NCBI GenBank assembly: GCA_040880125.1
Contig: JBBDJB010000004.1
Span: 1-54,642 of the forward strand
Length of the DNA stretch: 54,642 nt
Origin: JBBDJB01 sp040880125
Lineage (GTDB): Bacteria > Planctomycetota > Planctomycetia > Pirellulales > JBBDJB01
Reading direction: 5' to 3'
Shown here: positions 1 through 9,135 of the stretch, one piece after another
Layout: each line of letters opens with the position of its first letter
Position numbering within the stretch: the first letter of the stretch is position 1
Program-made: the position numbers and the translations under genes
Notes under the pieces: model-generated
The model's database searches: none
Told to the model about the DNA's origin: nothing
Seen by the model: only the letters and a program-made list of their open reading frames with translations

Positions 1-67
1 ATTGTAAAATCAATCCGGCGCGCACCAAGGTGAAAAATTCACAGCCTGACAGCGGCTTGTTGCGGAG

Positions 68-685
68 TTGTCGGATCACCTTACCGATTGCATGGAGGAT
101 CAAGTGCGCATGGATGCGAAAAATCACGTCGATGTATCGCGACAGCTCGGTTCGCCCACGGAGATCGCCGCGACAGCGGTGAGCGCCTATCGTCATGGGC
201 GGTTCTCCCGGCGGCATCCCTGGTTGACGTTCTTGGCATTTCCCATCGTGGCGCTGTTGCTGGGGTGGATCGGCCTGATCACAGTGATCCTGGTGGCGAT
301 CGACCGATCGGAGGCAAACGTCGCTTCGTGGCAGCTCGCGGATCCCGTGGTGCCATACTTCGTTGCGGCGGCGATGCTTGTGCCCATCGCGTTGACGTCC
401 ATCTTCTTTTGCAGGCTCGCACGTCGGGCCGGAGTCGGCTGGAATTGGACGCTGGCTACCTGTGGAGTGATTGCAGTGCTGGGCGGTGCGGCCATATCGC
501 AATTGGCGCTGCCGACCGAATCCACGCCCGGGGTTTTGAGTTTTGGGCTCGGGCTCTCCATGAAGCCGTCACTCTTGCAGTGTCTACAATTCTCGATTCC
601 GTTGTCCATCGGCGGTTGGGCCCTCTGGCGAGATGCGGAGAATCGCAAGGCGACGCTATCGTACCGGCGGGGCCGAGCGGACTAA
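68..685 (+). CDS. HAAS-domain (permease-prefix-like) membrane protein, 5' end frameshifted or incomplete
   Basis: The first ~40 residues look like the end of a HAAS helical domain (DHLTDCMEDQ, then LGSPTEIAATAVSAYR), a module that often precedes membrane segments and is usually encoded beside PadR-type regulators. Four hydrophobic segments follow at roughly residues 52-77, 93-114, 127-145 and 172-187. Role unknown. The frame is closed upstream by stops at 5-7 and 47-49, yet the HAAS domain should extend ~20-30 residues further. The neighbouring frame just upstream reads KVKNSQPD, which would join naturally to RLVAELSDHLTDC after a single-base shift near 47-56. So this is either a frameshifted gene or a sequencing error. 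The TTG at 68 is a nominal start only; the true start is probably left of the window. Confidence 0.6.
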   Translation: MSDHLTDCMEDQVRMDAKNHVDVSRQLGSPTEIAATAVSAYRHGRFSRRHPWLTFLAFPIVALLLGWIGLITVILVAIDRSEANVASWQLADPVVPYFVAAAMLVPIALTSIFFCRLARRAGVGWNWTLATCGVIAVLGGAAISQLALPTESTPGVLSFGLGLSMKPSLLQCLQFSIPLSIGGWALWRDAENRKATLSYRRGRAD

Positions 686-1173
686 GGCCCCCAGAGCGGG
701 GATCGCGGTCGGTCAAACTGCATGGCCGGCCGCGATCGCCCTCGGCGCATCGCTTGCAATGCTCGCGCTAGCAAGCTGGTTGTCTAAACGCAACCGCGCC
801 TCGCAGTCTCTCGCGTCACACGGCAATCTAGCCGACACGCGGTGTCGCGCTGACGACGATCGGCCGGCTTTCCGGAAAGATGCGTCGCGAACCGCGACTG
901 CGAAGTTTACGGCGACTTTTCCGATCGCGAGTTTCTTTCCGATCAGGAGGAATCCCGCAAGTTTGCCGGTTGCGAGGTCGATACGAACTCTGCCGATTAG
1001 TCCGACTGGAGGTTTGCGCCGGCGAGCGCTCGCCCTTTCACGTCGGTCATCGGCCCGGGGGGGTCCGGATCCACGTCGTGTCGAGCTTCGCAGGCGGTCC
1101 GCAGGATTTCGGCGTGTGCCGGCGACGACGACGCGAGCAAGCGACACGTACCCTCACGTAGGAAATGTCACCG
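686..1173. other. Intergenic region, nothing recognised
   Basis: This 488-bp gap lies between the HAAS gene and the tolC-like gene. The open frames across it have no recognisable domain and differ in composition from the real genes. A perfect 12-bp palindrome (CTTTCCGGAAAG, near 869-880) and the repeated TTTCCGATC are visible. I see no clear promoter, tRNA or terminator. Confidence 0.4.
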
Positions 1174-3633
1174 ATGATGCGGCAATTGCCAAGCTTCACC
1201 GCGATTCTTGCTCTAACGGTGCTCATCGCGACCGGCTGCCATCCGACGCAGCCTTACTATCTGTTCGACGATGGCGATCTCTCCCACTATCTGGACGTGG
1301 CGATGGAGATCGAGACGCCCGATGTCGAAGCGCATACGCTCGACGAGGTGCTGGCGTCGCAGCCGCCGCTCACTCTCGACAACATGGACGACGTCCAGAT
1401 GTGGGACGTGACCCTGGAAGAGGTGACGCATCACACGTTGGCCAACAGCGAGATGATGCGCAAACTGGGCGGTCGCATCGCGGGGACTGCGCCGGACGAA
1501 ATCAGTCGGACGATCATCAATCCGTTCGCGCGGACGACGGTTTACGATCCCGCCTTGGCGGAGACCGCGTACGGTGCAAACACGGGCGCACAGGTCGCCA
1601 ATCCGCTGGGCGTCGAAGCCGCCCTGTCGGAGTTCGATGCTCGGCTCGATAGCAGCATCTTCTGGGAGAAGAACGATCGTCCGCAAAACTTCGCCGGCTT
1701 TCCGGACCTGTTCACTCCGACCTTTGAGCAGGACCTGGGACGCTTCACCGCCGGCATTACGAAACAGACGGCTGCGGGTACACAGGTCAGCGTGCGGAAC
1801 AACACCATCTACGATGCGAACAACAACCCCACACGGGCTTTGTACAGCGACTGGAATACGAACTTTGAGGCAACGGTAAGCCAGCCGTTGCTCCAAGGCG
1901 CCGGCACGATGTACAACCGGATCGCCGGCCCCTACTCGTTCAATCAGTACAGCGGCGGTTTCTTCAACTCGATCGACGGCGTGGTCATCGCCCGCGTTCG
2001 CACGGACCAAGCGCTGGCTGACTTCGAGGGCGGGCTGCGCGACCTGGTCCGGAACACGGAGGATGCTTACTGGGACCTCTACTTCGCTTATCGCGACTTG
2101 GACGCCCGGATCACCGGCCGCGACAGCGCCCTGGCCGCCTGGCGACGGGTCAATGCCCTGTACATCGAAGGGGCCGAAGGCGGTGCCGCCGACCAGGTCG
2201 CCCAGGCCGAGTCGCAGTTCTGGGATTTCCACGCTCAGGTGCAGACGGCGCTGACCGAGCTGCAGCGAGCCGAGAACCGGCTTCGCTACATCATGGGGCT
2301 GCCCATCGCTGACGGGCAGTTGATCCGCCCCAGCGACGAGCCCACGATGGCTTGGGTCGAGTTCGACTGGAACCAGATCCTCGAAGAATCGCTCGTCCGC
2401 CGAGTCGAAATCCGCAAGGAGAAATGGCAGGTCAAGGAGCGCGAGCTGCAACTGATCGCCGCGAAGAACCACCTGCTGCCGCGACTGGACGCGGTGGCCC
2501 GCATGCGGTGGCTGGGCATGGGCGACGACCTGCTCGATAACGAGCGCAGCGGCATCAGCCCCGTCGCGCCTGGGTCCAATGCCTTCGAGTCGCTCACCGG
2601 CGGTGACTTCCAGGAATGGCAGCTCGGCTTGCAGTTGAACGTGCCGATCGGTTTTCGCCTGGAGCACTCAGCGATTCGTCACCATCAACTGCTGCTCGAA
2701 CAGGAGCGCCGCGTGCTGCAGGAGCTGGAGCACGAGATCCAGCACCAGGTGGGCAACGCCCTGCGTGACTTGAAGTACTTGTACGAGCTCAGCCTGACGC
2801 AACTGAAAGCGTACAACGCCTCGAAGAAGGAAGTGGCAGCCCGCGAGGCAGCCTACGAAGTCGGCACCATCACGCTCGACCTGTTGCTCGACTCGCAACG
2901 GCGATTAGCCATTGCGGAAAGCAACCTCTACCGGTCGCTGACCGACTACAACCGGGCTATAATGACGCTTCATTATCGCAAGGGCTCGTTGTTGGATTTC
3001 AACAGTGTGTACCTGGCCGAGGGGCCTTGGCCGGGCAAGGCGTACTTCGACGCCCACCGTCGAGCCCGCAAGCGCGATGCGGCCATGTATATCGACTACG
3101 GTTACACTCGTCCCGGCGTCGTCAGCCGCGGCCCGTACCACCAGCAACAGGGAGACGTTGTTCACGAAGGCGAGCTGTATCTACCCACGGAGGCGATGCC
3201 CGAGGAAGTTCCCACGCCGGCACCGCGATTGCCGGAAGCGGAAGAGCTTCCTCAGCCCGAGCCGATCAGCACGGGCCAGGCAGCAACCGGCCCAGCCGCC
3301 GCAACGCCAGCGGTACGGGCTGTCGAATCAAACCGAGGCAACGGGCCGCTGCGGGCTGGTCACGTCGAGCACGTCTCGCACCAGGAAGTGCGGACCGGCG
3401 AAGCGGCCGACAGCTCGGCAAAGCGGCCGCCGCGTTCGCGTGTGGCGGCAACAACGAATCGAAACGCCGGCGAATCGCGATTTAGCGACAAATACCGAAA
3501 GAGCACTGGGGCAAACACCGTGGACCGATCGGATGAACCTGTCGCGAATCACTCGGCTTCTACAACTGCTGCGCCTGCTTCAGGCTGGCAGGGGACACAA
3601 CGCCACGTCTCTAGCCCAGGCCTGCGGCGTTAG
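1174..3633 (+). CDS. TolC-family outer-membrane efflux lipoprotein
   Basis: The protein has 819 residues. The N-terminus is a lipoprotein signal with an IATGC lipobox at about residue 20, so the mature protein is probably lipid-anchored. The centre (about residues 200-620) carries the long alpha-helical and strand pattern of the outer-membrane efflux protein fold, with QPLLQGAG and a repeat of the NRLRYIMGLP type. This suggests an outer-membrane channel for a tripartite exporter or type I secretion. The last ~190 residues are a Pro/Ala/Arg-rich tail outside the usual fold, making it much longer than TolC (~470-500 aa). No inner-membrane pump or adaptor gene is adjacent. The AGGAA at 1160-1164 is too close to the ATG at 1165 and suits the ATG at 1174. 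The 3' end overlaps the next gene by 101 bp. Confidence 0.8.
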   Translation: MMRQLPSFTAILALTVLIATGCHPTQPYYLFDDGDLSHYLDVAMEIETPDVEAHTLDEVLASQPPLTLDNMDDVQMWDVTLEEVTHHTLANSEMMRKLGGRIAGTAPDEISRTIINPFARTTVYDPALAETAYGANTGAQVANPLGVEAALSEFDARLDSSIFWEKNDRPQNFAGFPDLFTPTFEQDLGRFTAGITKQTAAGTQVSVRNNTIYDANNNPTRALYSDWNTNFEATVSQPLLQGAGTMYNRIAGPYSFNQYSGGFFNSIDGVVIARVRTDQALADFEGGLRDLVRNTEDAYWDLYFAYRDLDARITGRDSALAAWRRVNALYIEGAEGGAADQVAQAESQFWDFHAQVQTALTELQRAENRLRYIMGLPIADGQLIRPSDEPTMAWVEFDWNQILEESLVRRVEIRKEKWQVKERELQLIAAKNHLLPRLDAVARMRWLGMGDDLLDNERSGISPVAPGSNAFESLTGGDFQEWQLGLQLNVPIGFRLEHSAIRHHQLLLEQERRVLQELEHEIQHQVGNALRDLKYLYELSLTQLKAYNASKKEVAAREAAYEVGTITLDLLLDSQRRLAIAESNLYRSLTDYNRAIMTLHYRKGSLLDFNSVYLAEGPWPGKAYFDAHRRARKRDAAMYIDYGYTRPGVVSRGPYHQQQGDVVHEGELYLPTEAMPEEVPTPAPRLPEAEELPQPEPISTGQAATGPAAATPAVRAVESNRGNGPLRAGHVEHVSHQEVRTGEAADSSAKRPPRSRVAATTNRNAGESRFSDKYRKSTGANTVDRSDEPVANHSASTTAAPASGWQGTQRHVSSPGLRR

Positions 3634-4510
3634 CAGGAGAACGATCTTTCGCGATCTGGATACCCTGCGCAGCGCCGGTGTACCGCTGGAATTCGACGAG
3701 CAACTGCAGCGGTATCACATCCCCGGGACATACTTCCTTCCGCCGACGAACTTCACGGCCGAGGAAGCCCTGGCATTGATCGCCATGGCACATGAGATCG
3801 GTGAACGCGGCAATCTGCCATTCTATGAGCCGGCGCGCACCGCCGCGCTCAAGCTGGAAGGGAGCCTGCCGCCGCAATTGCGGGGCGTTTTGAAATCAAT
3901 GACCCGGGCGATCCGCATCAAGCTGCCGCCGGTCAACCCATTGGACGGCCAACGTCCGATCTATGAGCAACTGGTCGATGCCATTGCACGGCAGAAGGCG
4001 GTGCGAATCCGCTATCAAAGTCTCACGGAGTGGTCGGAGATCACCAGCAAACTGCGGCCCTACCAGCTTCTGTTCAGCCGCCACAGTTGGTACGTGATCG
4101 GCCGCTCTTCGATACATCGCGAAACCCGCACCTTTCACGTCGGCCGAATTCGCCAACTTGAGCCGCTGGACGAGTCCTTTCGCGTCCCGCGGGGATTCAG
4201 CGTAGAGCGTTATTTGCGTAACGCCTGGCAATTGATTCCCGAGCCGGGGCCGGACCAGGAAGTGCGGATTCGCTTCCAGCCGCTTGTCGCGCAAAACGTG
4301 GCCGAGGTAAATTGGCACAAGACGCAGCGGATTGAGTTCAACGTCGACGGCACGCTCGACTTCTACGCGACGGTCTCCGGCTTGCGGGAGATCTCGTGGT
4401 GGATTCTCGGCTACGGCGATCAGGCGGAAGTCCTCCAGCCCAAGGGACTGCGAGAGCTGGTCGCACAACGGGTCCGCAAATTGATGCAGCGCTACGACGG
4501 CAGCGTTTGA
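3533..4510 (+). CDS. WYL-domain transcriptional regulator (YafY/DeoR-like HTH)
   Basis: The protein has 325 residues. Residues ~5-60 form a winged HTH of the HTH_11 type (SLAQACGVSRRTIFRDLDTL). A WYL domain follows at about 140-230, with SWYVIGRS in the position of the name-giving W-Y-L, and a WCX-like C-terminal extension runs to the end. WYL proteins are ligand-sensing regulators, often binding nucleic acid or nucleotides; the target here is unknown. The ATG at 3533 is chosen because the HTH begins right after it. The longer frame upstream is the tolC-like gene read out of phase. It overlaps that gene by 101 bp and sits 31 bp before tmk, so transcription may be shared. Confidence 0.85.
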   Translation: MNLSRITRLLQLLRLLQAGRGHNATSLAQACGVSRRTIFRDLDTLRSAGVPLEFDEQLQRYHIPGTYFLPPTNFTAEEALALIAMAHEIGERGNLPFYEPARTAALKLEGSLPPQLRGVLKSMTRAIRIKLPPVNPLDGQRPIYEQLVDAIARQKAVRIRYQSLTEWSEITSKLRPYQLLFSRHSWYVIGRSSIHRETRTFHVGRIRQLEPLDESFRVPRGFSVERYLRNAWQLIPEPGPDQEVRIRFQPLVAQNVAEVNWHKTQRIEFNVDGTLDFYATVSGLREISWWILGYGDQAEVLQPKGLRELVAQRVRKLMQRYDGSV

Positions 4511-4541
4511 ATTAGGTGAGGCTCATTTCCGCCCCCTTGAT

Positions 4542-5168
4542 GTGACGATGTCCATGTTCTTCTCCTTCGATGGCGTTGACGGAACCGGGAAGACCACGCA
4601 GATGGCCTTGTTCTGCGAGTGGTTGAGCGAGCAAGGGCGACGCGTGACCGAGTGCCGCGACCCGGGCAGTACACCGCTGGGGGAGGAAATTCGCCGAATC
4701 CTGCTACACGCCGAAGACTCGCCGCCGGTGGGGCTGAGAAGCGAAATGTTGCTCTACATGGCCGCGAGGGCGCAACTGGTAGAGGACTTGATCGCGCCGG
4801 CGCTCCTGCGCGGAGAAACGGTCGTCTGCGATCGCTTTCTGCTGGCGAACGTGGTCTATCAGGGCCACGCCGGCGGTTTGGATGTCGATACACTTTGGCA
4901 CGTCGGCGAGATCGCTACGGCCGGCGTTCAGCCCGACCTTGTGTTTCTGCTCGACATGCCGCCGGCTGAAGCGCTCGCGCGTATCCAGCGCGATCTCGAT
5001 CGGATGGAGCAACAGGACGCCGATTATCGTCGTCGCCTTCGTGAAGGATTCCTGATCGAGGCGAGGCGCGATCCCGACGGGATCGCCATCGTTGACGCCG
5101 CCCGGTCGGTCCAGGAAGTTCAGGCGGAGATTCGCCATCGGGCCTCGGCGCGCTTGGCGGGCAGATAA
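4542..5168 (+). CDS. tmk: Thymidylate kinase (dTMP kinase)
   Basis: The 208 residues match the usual ~210 for this family. The enzyme phosphorylates dTMP to dTDP with ATP in the cytoplasm. Visible motifs are the P-loop GVDGTGKTT near the N-terminus, a DPGSTPLGEEIR segment where many relatives have EPGGT, and the DR motif CDRFLLANVVYQG at ~96-108, followed by the lid region rich in Asp and Arg. The start is uncertain: GTG at 4542, ATG at 4548 and ATG at 4554 are all possible, none with a clear Shine-Dalgarno; 4554 gives the N-terminus MFFSFDGVDGTGK. In many bacteria tmk is beside holB; here holB is 12 kb away. Confidence 0.9.
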   Translation: MTMSMFFSFDGVDGTGKTTQMALFCEWLSEQGRRVTECRDPGSTPLGEEIRRILLHAEDSPPVGLRSEMLLYMAARAQLVEDLIAPALLRGETVVCDRFLLANVVYQGHAGGLDVDTLWHVGEIATAGVQPDLVFLLDMPPAEALARIQRDLDRMEQQDADYRRRLREGFLIEARRDPDGIAIVDAARSVQEVQAEIRHRASARLAGR

Positions 5169-5341
5169 GGTGCTTCGGTCCCGCTGCTCTGCCGCATGCG
5201 CGATTTTTGCCGGTGCCTGCAGTCACCACTTCGTGGGGTTTTCCACGCTCGCCGTAGCACGACCGCCATTGATCGTTTACGCTGATGCGCCTGGATCTGC
5301 CACGCTGCTTCATGAATTGCCACCGCTACGGAGAAACATCA

Positions 5342-6664
5342 ATGCCACGGCGACTTGCTTCGCTTCTACAGATAGCGCCCGTACTTTGGGCCGCCGCCGT
5401 TTCGGCTGCGATATGTACCACGGCGGGCGCCGACGAGTGGCCGCAATGGCGCGGGCCCACCCGTGACGGCGTCTGGCGAGAGACCGGCGTAGTGGAGAAG
5501 TTCGCCTCCGACCGGCTCACGCCGCGGTGGAGTGCGCCGATCGGCAGCGGCTACAGCGGCCCGACGGTCGCCGATGGCCGGGTGTTCGTCACTGACCGGC
5601 TCGTCGAACCAAAGCAGGTCGAGCGCGTGCACTGCTTCGACTGGAAGACCGGCGAATCGCTGTGGTCGTACGAGTACGACTGCCCTTATGCAAACGTGAG
5701 CTACACGGCCGGCCCGCGCGCGGCGGTTTCGATCAGCGACGGCCGCGCCTATGCCCTGGGCACGATGGGCCATCTGCACTGCTTCGACGCGGCGACCGGC
5801 GAGCTGCACTGGAAGAAAGACCTCAACGAACAGTACAAGATTCGTATGCCGATCTGGGGCGTGTCCGCCGCACCGCTGGTCGACGGCGATCGCGTGATCC
5901 TTCATATCGGGGGCGAGGACGGCGCTTGTCTGGTCGCGCTGGACAAGGTCACCGGCCAAGAGAAATGGACGGCCCTGGATGACGAGGCCTCCTACTCGGC
6001 GCCGATCATCATCGAGCAAGCGGGCCAGCGCGTGCTGGTCGTCTGGACCGGCGGAAGCGTTTCCGGACTCGACCCCACCTCGGGCAAGGTTCACTGGTCG
6101 CACCCATACCGCCCGAAGGAGATGGTCATCAACGTGGCCACGCCGGTGCTGGAGAAGGACCGCTTGTTCTTGACGTCCTTCTACGACGGCGCTCAAATGC
6201 TGCGCCTCAACCCAGACGCGCTAGAGGTGAGCGAGATCTGGACGAGGCAGGGGCGCAACGAGCAGAACACCGATGGCCTGCATTCGATCATCAGCACACC
6301 GTTTGCCGACGGCGACTACGTCTATGGCGTGGACAGCTACGGCGAGCTGCGCTGCCTGGATGCGAAGACCGGCGAGCGCATCTGGGAAGATTTGACGGCG
6401 GTACCCAAGGATCGCTGGAGCACGATTCACTTCGTTCGCAACGGCGATCGCGTGTGGATGTTCAACGAGCGCGGCGAGGTGATCATCTCGCGACTATCGC
6501 CCAAGGGGTTTGAAGAAATCAGCCGCGCGAAACTGCTGGAGCCGACTTCCGTTCAGCTCTCCCGCCGCGGCGGCGTCTGTTGGGCGCATCCAGCATTCGC
6601 GTATCGACATATCTTCGCACGCAGCGACGACCAGATCGTCTGTGCGAGCCTCGAAGCGGAATGA
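5342..6664 (+). CDS. Secreted PQQ-like beta-propeller protein
   Basis: The protein has 440 residues with an N-terminal signal peptide ending near AGADEWPQWRGP. The WPQWRGP opening is typical of planctomycete PQQ-like propellers. Repeated blade motifs of the type G(D)RVxxxDxxTGExxW are visible: VHCFDWKTGESLW, LHCFDAATGELHW, LVALDKVTGQEKW, VSGLDPTSGKVHW and LRCLDAKTGERIW. It resembles BamB-type scaffolds, but there is no lipobox and no proof of bound PQQ, so a structural or enzymatic role cannot be assigned. The ATG at 5342 is preceded by GGAGA; the upstream in-frame codons from 5285 are rejected on that basis. It stands alone between tmk and the convergent DUF368 gene. Confidence 0.8.
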   Translation: MPRRLASLLQIAPVLWAAAVSAAICTTAGADEWPQWRGPTRDGVWRETGVVEKFASDRLTPRWSAPIGSGYSGPTVADGRVFVTDRLVEPKQVERVHCFDWKTGESLWSYEYDCPYANVSYTAGPRAAVSISDGRAYALGTMGHLHCFDAATGELHWKKDLNEQYKIRMPIWGVSAAPLVDGDRVILHIGGEDGACLVALDKVTGQEKWTALDDEASYSAPIIIEQAGQRVLVVWTGGSVSGLDPTSGKVHWSHPYRPKEMVINVATPVLEKDRLFLTSFYDGAQMLRLNPDALEVSEIWTRQGRNEQNTDGLHSIISTPFADGDYVYGVDSYGELRCLDAKTGERIWEDLTAVPKDRWSTIHFVRNGDRVWMFNERGEVIISRLSPKGFEEISRAKLLEPTSVQLSRRGGVCWAHPAFAYRHIFARSDDQIVCASLEAE

Positions 6665-6699
6665 CGCAAAGTCGTGCAGAATGCTGTGCGATCGGCGTG

Positions 6700-7794
6700 C
6701 TATGGCCGCCCGGGCGGCGACGCGCCGATCTCTTCGCATAGGTCGTCCCGTACATCCAGATGAGGCACGCGGCGGCTGGCACGGGTCAAATAGTCGAGCA
6801 TCAGCACGGCGGCCGCCCCCAGCACCGCCAGGGCGATGGCGCTTCCCACGTCACCGGAGAAGTGATCGGGCCACACGTTCTCATAGATGTGGTACTCCGG
6901 CGGAACGTGCTCGAGCGGCTGCGGCTGAGAGCGGATCGACGCAAGTTGCTCGGGCGGCAGCGGGAGCCGATCGAGGCTTTCGAGCGTCACGTTCCGCTTG
7001 AAGGGCCAGATCTTGCGTAGCGAGCCGGCCATAAACCCGCAGAGAGCCGCCATCGTGGTCGACTCGTAAGCGCACAACAGCCATTGCAACAGCTTGCTGA
7101 AGCCCAATAGCCCCACGGTGCAGCCAGCGCCGAAGATTGCCACCGAGGCGACGTGTTCCGTGGTTACCACCCCCTGCAGGAGCTCCTTCAAAATCCCGGT
7201 GATGTGGAAATACATGCCCATGATCACCAAGATGAATGCTCCACTGATGCCCGGCAGGATCATGGCGCAGATCGCCACGAATCCGCACAGGAACAGGTAC
7301 ATGTGACCGGCGGGCGGCGTGCTGGGTAAAAGCCCCACGATCCAGAAAGCCGCCACGGCGGTGGCAGTGGCAATGCCAGCATTGCCGCCCGACCATCGAT
7401 CAACCATGCGAGCTACCAGAACGCACGAGGCGGCGATCAAGCCGAACATGGTTGCGTAAGTGAGGCTGAGATGGTGGGCCAACAGGTAGTGCATCAGCGA
7501 GGCCAGCCCACCGATCCCCAGGGCGATTCCACTTCCCAGTGCAACTAAGAAGCGAAGATCGATATGCGCAGCCGCCGTTGAAAATTGGCCGGCCCGCAGA
7601 TGACGGATCAGGGTTCCATCGACGTGGCTGATGGACGTCACGAGCCGCTGGTAAATGCCGAGAATCAGCGCGACCGTACCCCCCGACACGCCAGGGATGA
7701 TATCAGCCCCACCCATCAGGAAGCCGCGGGCGACATTCACAGCGTCTTGTTGTAGACTCGTAACCGGTCGATTCATGCGAGGGCTCGTGGACAT
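6700..7794 (-). CDS. DUF368 membrane protein (PopT-type undecaprenyl-phosphate transporter family)
   Basis: The protein has 364 residues and about nine hydrophobic segments. Two related motifs mark the internal duplication of the family: GGADIIPGVSGGT near the N-terminus and AMILPGISGAF in the middle. DUF368 proteins are membrane transporters; work on PopT implicated this family (together with DedA proteins) in recycling the C55 lipid carrier undecaprenyl phosphate across the inner membrane. The same role here is inferred from family membership only. It is transcribed toward the PQQ gene and away from ispE. The C-terminal ~90 residues contain a hydrophilic insertion before a last membrane helix. 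An internal ATG at 7776 is an alternative start. Confidence 0.85.
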   Translation of the reverse strand: MSTSPRMNRPVTSLQQDAVNVARGFLMGGADIIPGVSGGTVALILGIYQRLVTSISHVDGTLIRHLRAGQFSTAAAHIDLRFLVALGSGIALGIGGLASLMHYLLAHHLSLTYATMFGLIAASCVLVARMVDRWSGGNAGIATATAVAAFWIVGLLPSTPPAGHMYLFLCGFVAICAMILPGISGAFILVIMGMYFHITGILKELLQGVVTTEHVASVAIFGAGCTVGLLGFSKLLQWLLCAYESTTMAALCGFMAGSLRKIWPFKRNVTLESLDRLPLPPEQLASIRSQPQPLEHVPPEYHIYENVWPDHFSGDVGSAIALAVLGAAAVLMLDYLTRASRRVPHLDVRDDLCEEIGASPPGRP

Positions 7795-8205
7795 GCCAAG
7801 AGGTGGGAATGTAGCGGCGGAATTGTAGCGGCGGGCATTTCGATCCGAAACGTGGTACTTGCTTGCAATCGGTTGCGGCAGGAGTGATTGGACATCCCTG
7901 CAACTCTAGCATTCTCGTCAGGTCGGCCGCTTGCGTGAAGGTACATCAATTCGTTTTCCACCGGTGCGGATTGCTTTGAATCGTTTCCGATTGCACCGCA
8001 AGCGCGGTAGATTCGGTTGACCGACCTTTGGAAAACCGTTAGAATTTTTTGACGTTTCGTTGGGTGCTACGCGAGTGAGCAAGCTCGACCGGGAGTCACG
8101 CAAACAATTTTCCACGAAGCGCCATCATATCGCATTGATCTGGTTTGCTGATTCTGCCGAATTGCCGAGACTGCGGCACCCACGTGAGTTCAGGAAACGA
8201 CGCGG
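7795..8205. other. Divergent intergenic region between DUF368 gene and ispE
   Basis: This 411-bp gap separates two outward-facing genes. It contains the sigma70-like promoter listed at 8017-8045 and otherwise no convincing open frame or RNA gene. The part just upstream of the promoter is richer in A and T than the surrounding genes. Confidence 0.5.
8017..8045 (+). promoter_or_regulatory. Sigma70-type promoter for ispE-spoVG
   Basis: A -35 box TTGACC (8017-8022) and a -10 box TAGAAT (8040-8045) are separated by exactly 17 bp, and a T-run follows. Transcription would start near 8052, giving a leader of about 150 nt before ispE. Called by eye. Confidence 0.5.
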
Positions 8206-9108
8206 ATGCTTGTTCGAAAGGCGTATGCGAACTGGGAAGTTCGTGCGCCGGCCAAGCTCAACCTGCTGCTCGAGGTACTTGCCAAACGAGATGATGACTT
8301 CCATGAGATTGAAACGCTCATGGTGCCGATCAACTTGTTCGACACGCTTTACTTCACCAGCAACTCGACTGGCCGGGTCGAGCTTTCGTGCCAGTGGGCA
8401 CGCGCCGGCCCCACCGTTGACCAGCCGCCAGACGACTTCCCGCGAGGAGCCGACAATCTCGTCGTGCGAGCGGTCGAACTGGTCAGGCAGCGCTTCGGCG
8501 TCCGCGAGGGGGCCGACTTGCGACTCGTCAAGCGTATTCCTACCGCGGCCGGTTTGGGAGGCGGATCGAGCGACGCGGCCGCCGCGTTGACCGTAGCCAA
8601 TCGGGCCTGGAACCTTCAGCTTTCCGCTCAGCAGCTCAATGCGCTGGCGGCCGAGTTGGGTTCCGACGTTCCCTTCTTCCTGGTTGGCGGCCCGGCCGTC
8701 GCACGCGGACGCGGTGAGCGGCTCGAGCCGGTCGATCGTCTGGGACGGCTGCACCTGGTCGTGGCCAAACCCCGCCCGCGGCTCTCTACCGGTGCAGTCT
8801 TTGCCGCCTGTCGTCCGGCCGATAAACCGCGCCACTTGGCGCCGCTCATTGACGCGTTGCGAGCTGGACAACTGGCTACAGTAGGACGCCGGCTATTCAA
8901 CCGGCTCGAAGAGGCGGCTGCGACCCTCACAACGGCGGTCGACCTCATGCGGCGCGAGCTGGAGCACGTCGGTTGCCCAGGCTCGCAGATGAGCGGAAGC
9001 GGGACCAGCTTTTTTGCACTTTGCCGACACGCACGCCACGCACGACGTGTGGCCGGCCGGCTGCGGGCGCGGGGGCTATTCGCCTTTGCCGCCTGTAGTT
9101 GCCGTTAG
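8206..9108 (+). CDS. ispE: 4-diphosphocytidyl-2-C-methyl-D-erythritol kinase
   Basis: The protein has 300 residues, normal for the family. IspE phosphorylates CDP-methylerythritol with ATP, the fourth step of the MEP isoprenoid pathway. It belongs to the GHMP kinase superfamily: the N-terminal APAKLNLLLEV carries the catalytic Lys, and the ATP-binding glycine loop is PTAAGLGGGSSDAAAAL at ~112-128. The C-terminal GCPGSQMSGSGTSFFAL is the third GHMP motif. AGGAAA lies about 10 bp upstream of the ATG. The gene is followed after 27 bp by spoVG, an arrangement that echoes the ispE...spoVG neighbourhood of Bacillus. Confidence 0.93.
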   Translation: MLVRKAYANWEVRAPAKLNLLLEVLAKRDDDFHEIETLMVPINLFDTLYFTSNSTGRVELSCQWARAGPTVDQPPDDFPRGADNLVVRAVELVRQRFGVREGADLRLVKRIPTAAGLGGGSSDAAAALTVANRAWNLQLSAQQLNALAAELGSDVPFFLVGGPAVARGRGERLEPVDRLGRLHLVVAKPRPRLSTGAVFAACRPADKPRHLAPLIDALRAGQLATVGRRLFNRLEEAAATLTTAVDLMRRELEHVGCPGSQMSGSGTSFFALCRHARHARRVAGRLRARGLFAFAACSCR

Positions 9109-9135
9109 TTCTCCCGTCTACCAAGGAGAATGGCC

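Noticed and set aside
1213..2667. 484-codon frame on the minus strand opposite the tolC-like gene
   Set aside because: Mirror frame of a high-GC gene with no domain; the plus-strand protein has a signal peptide and clear family features.
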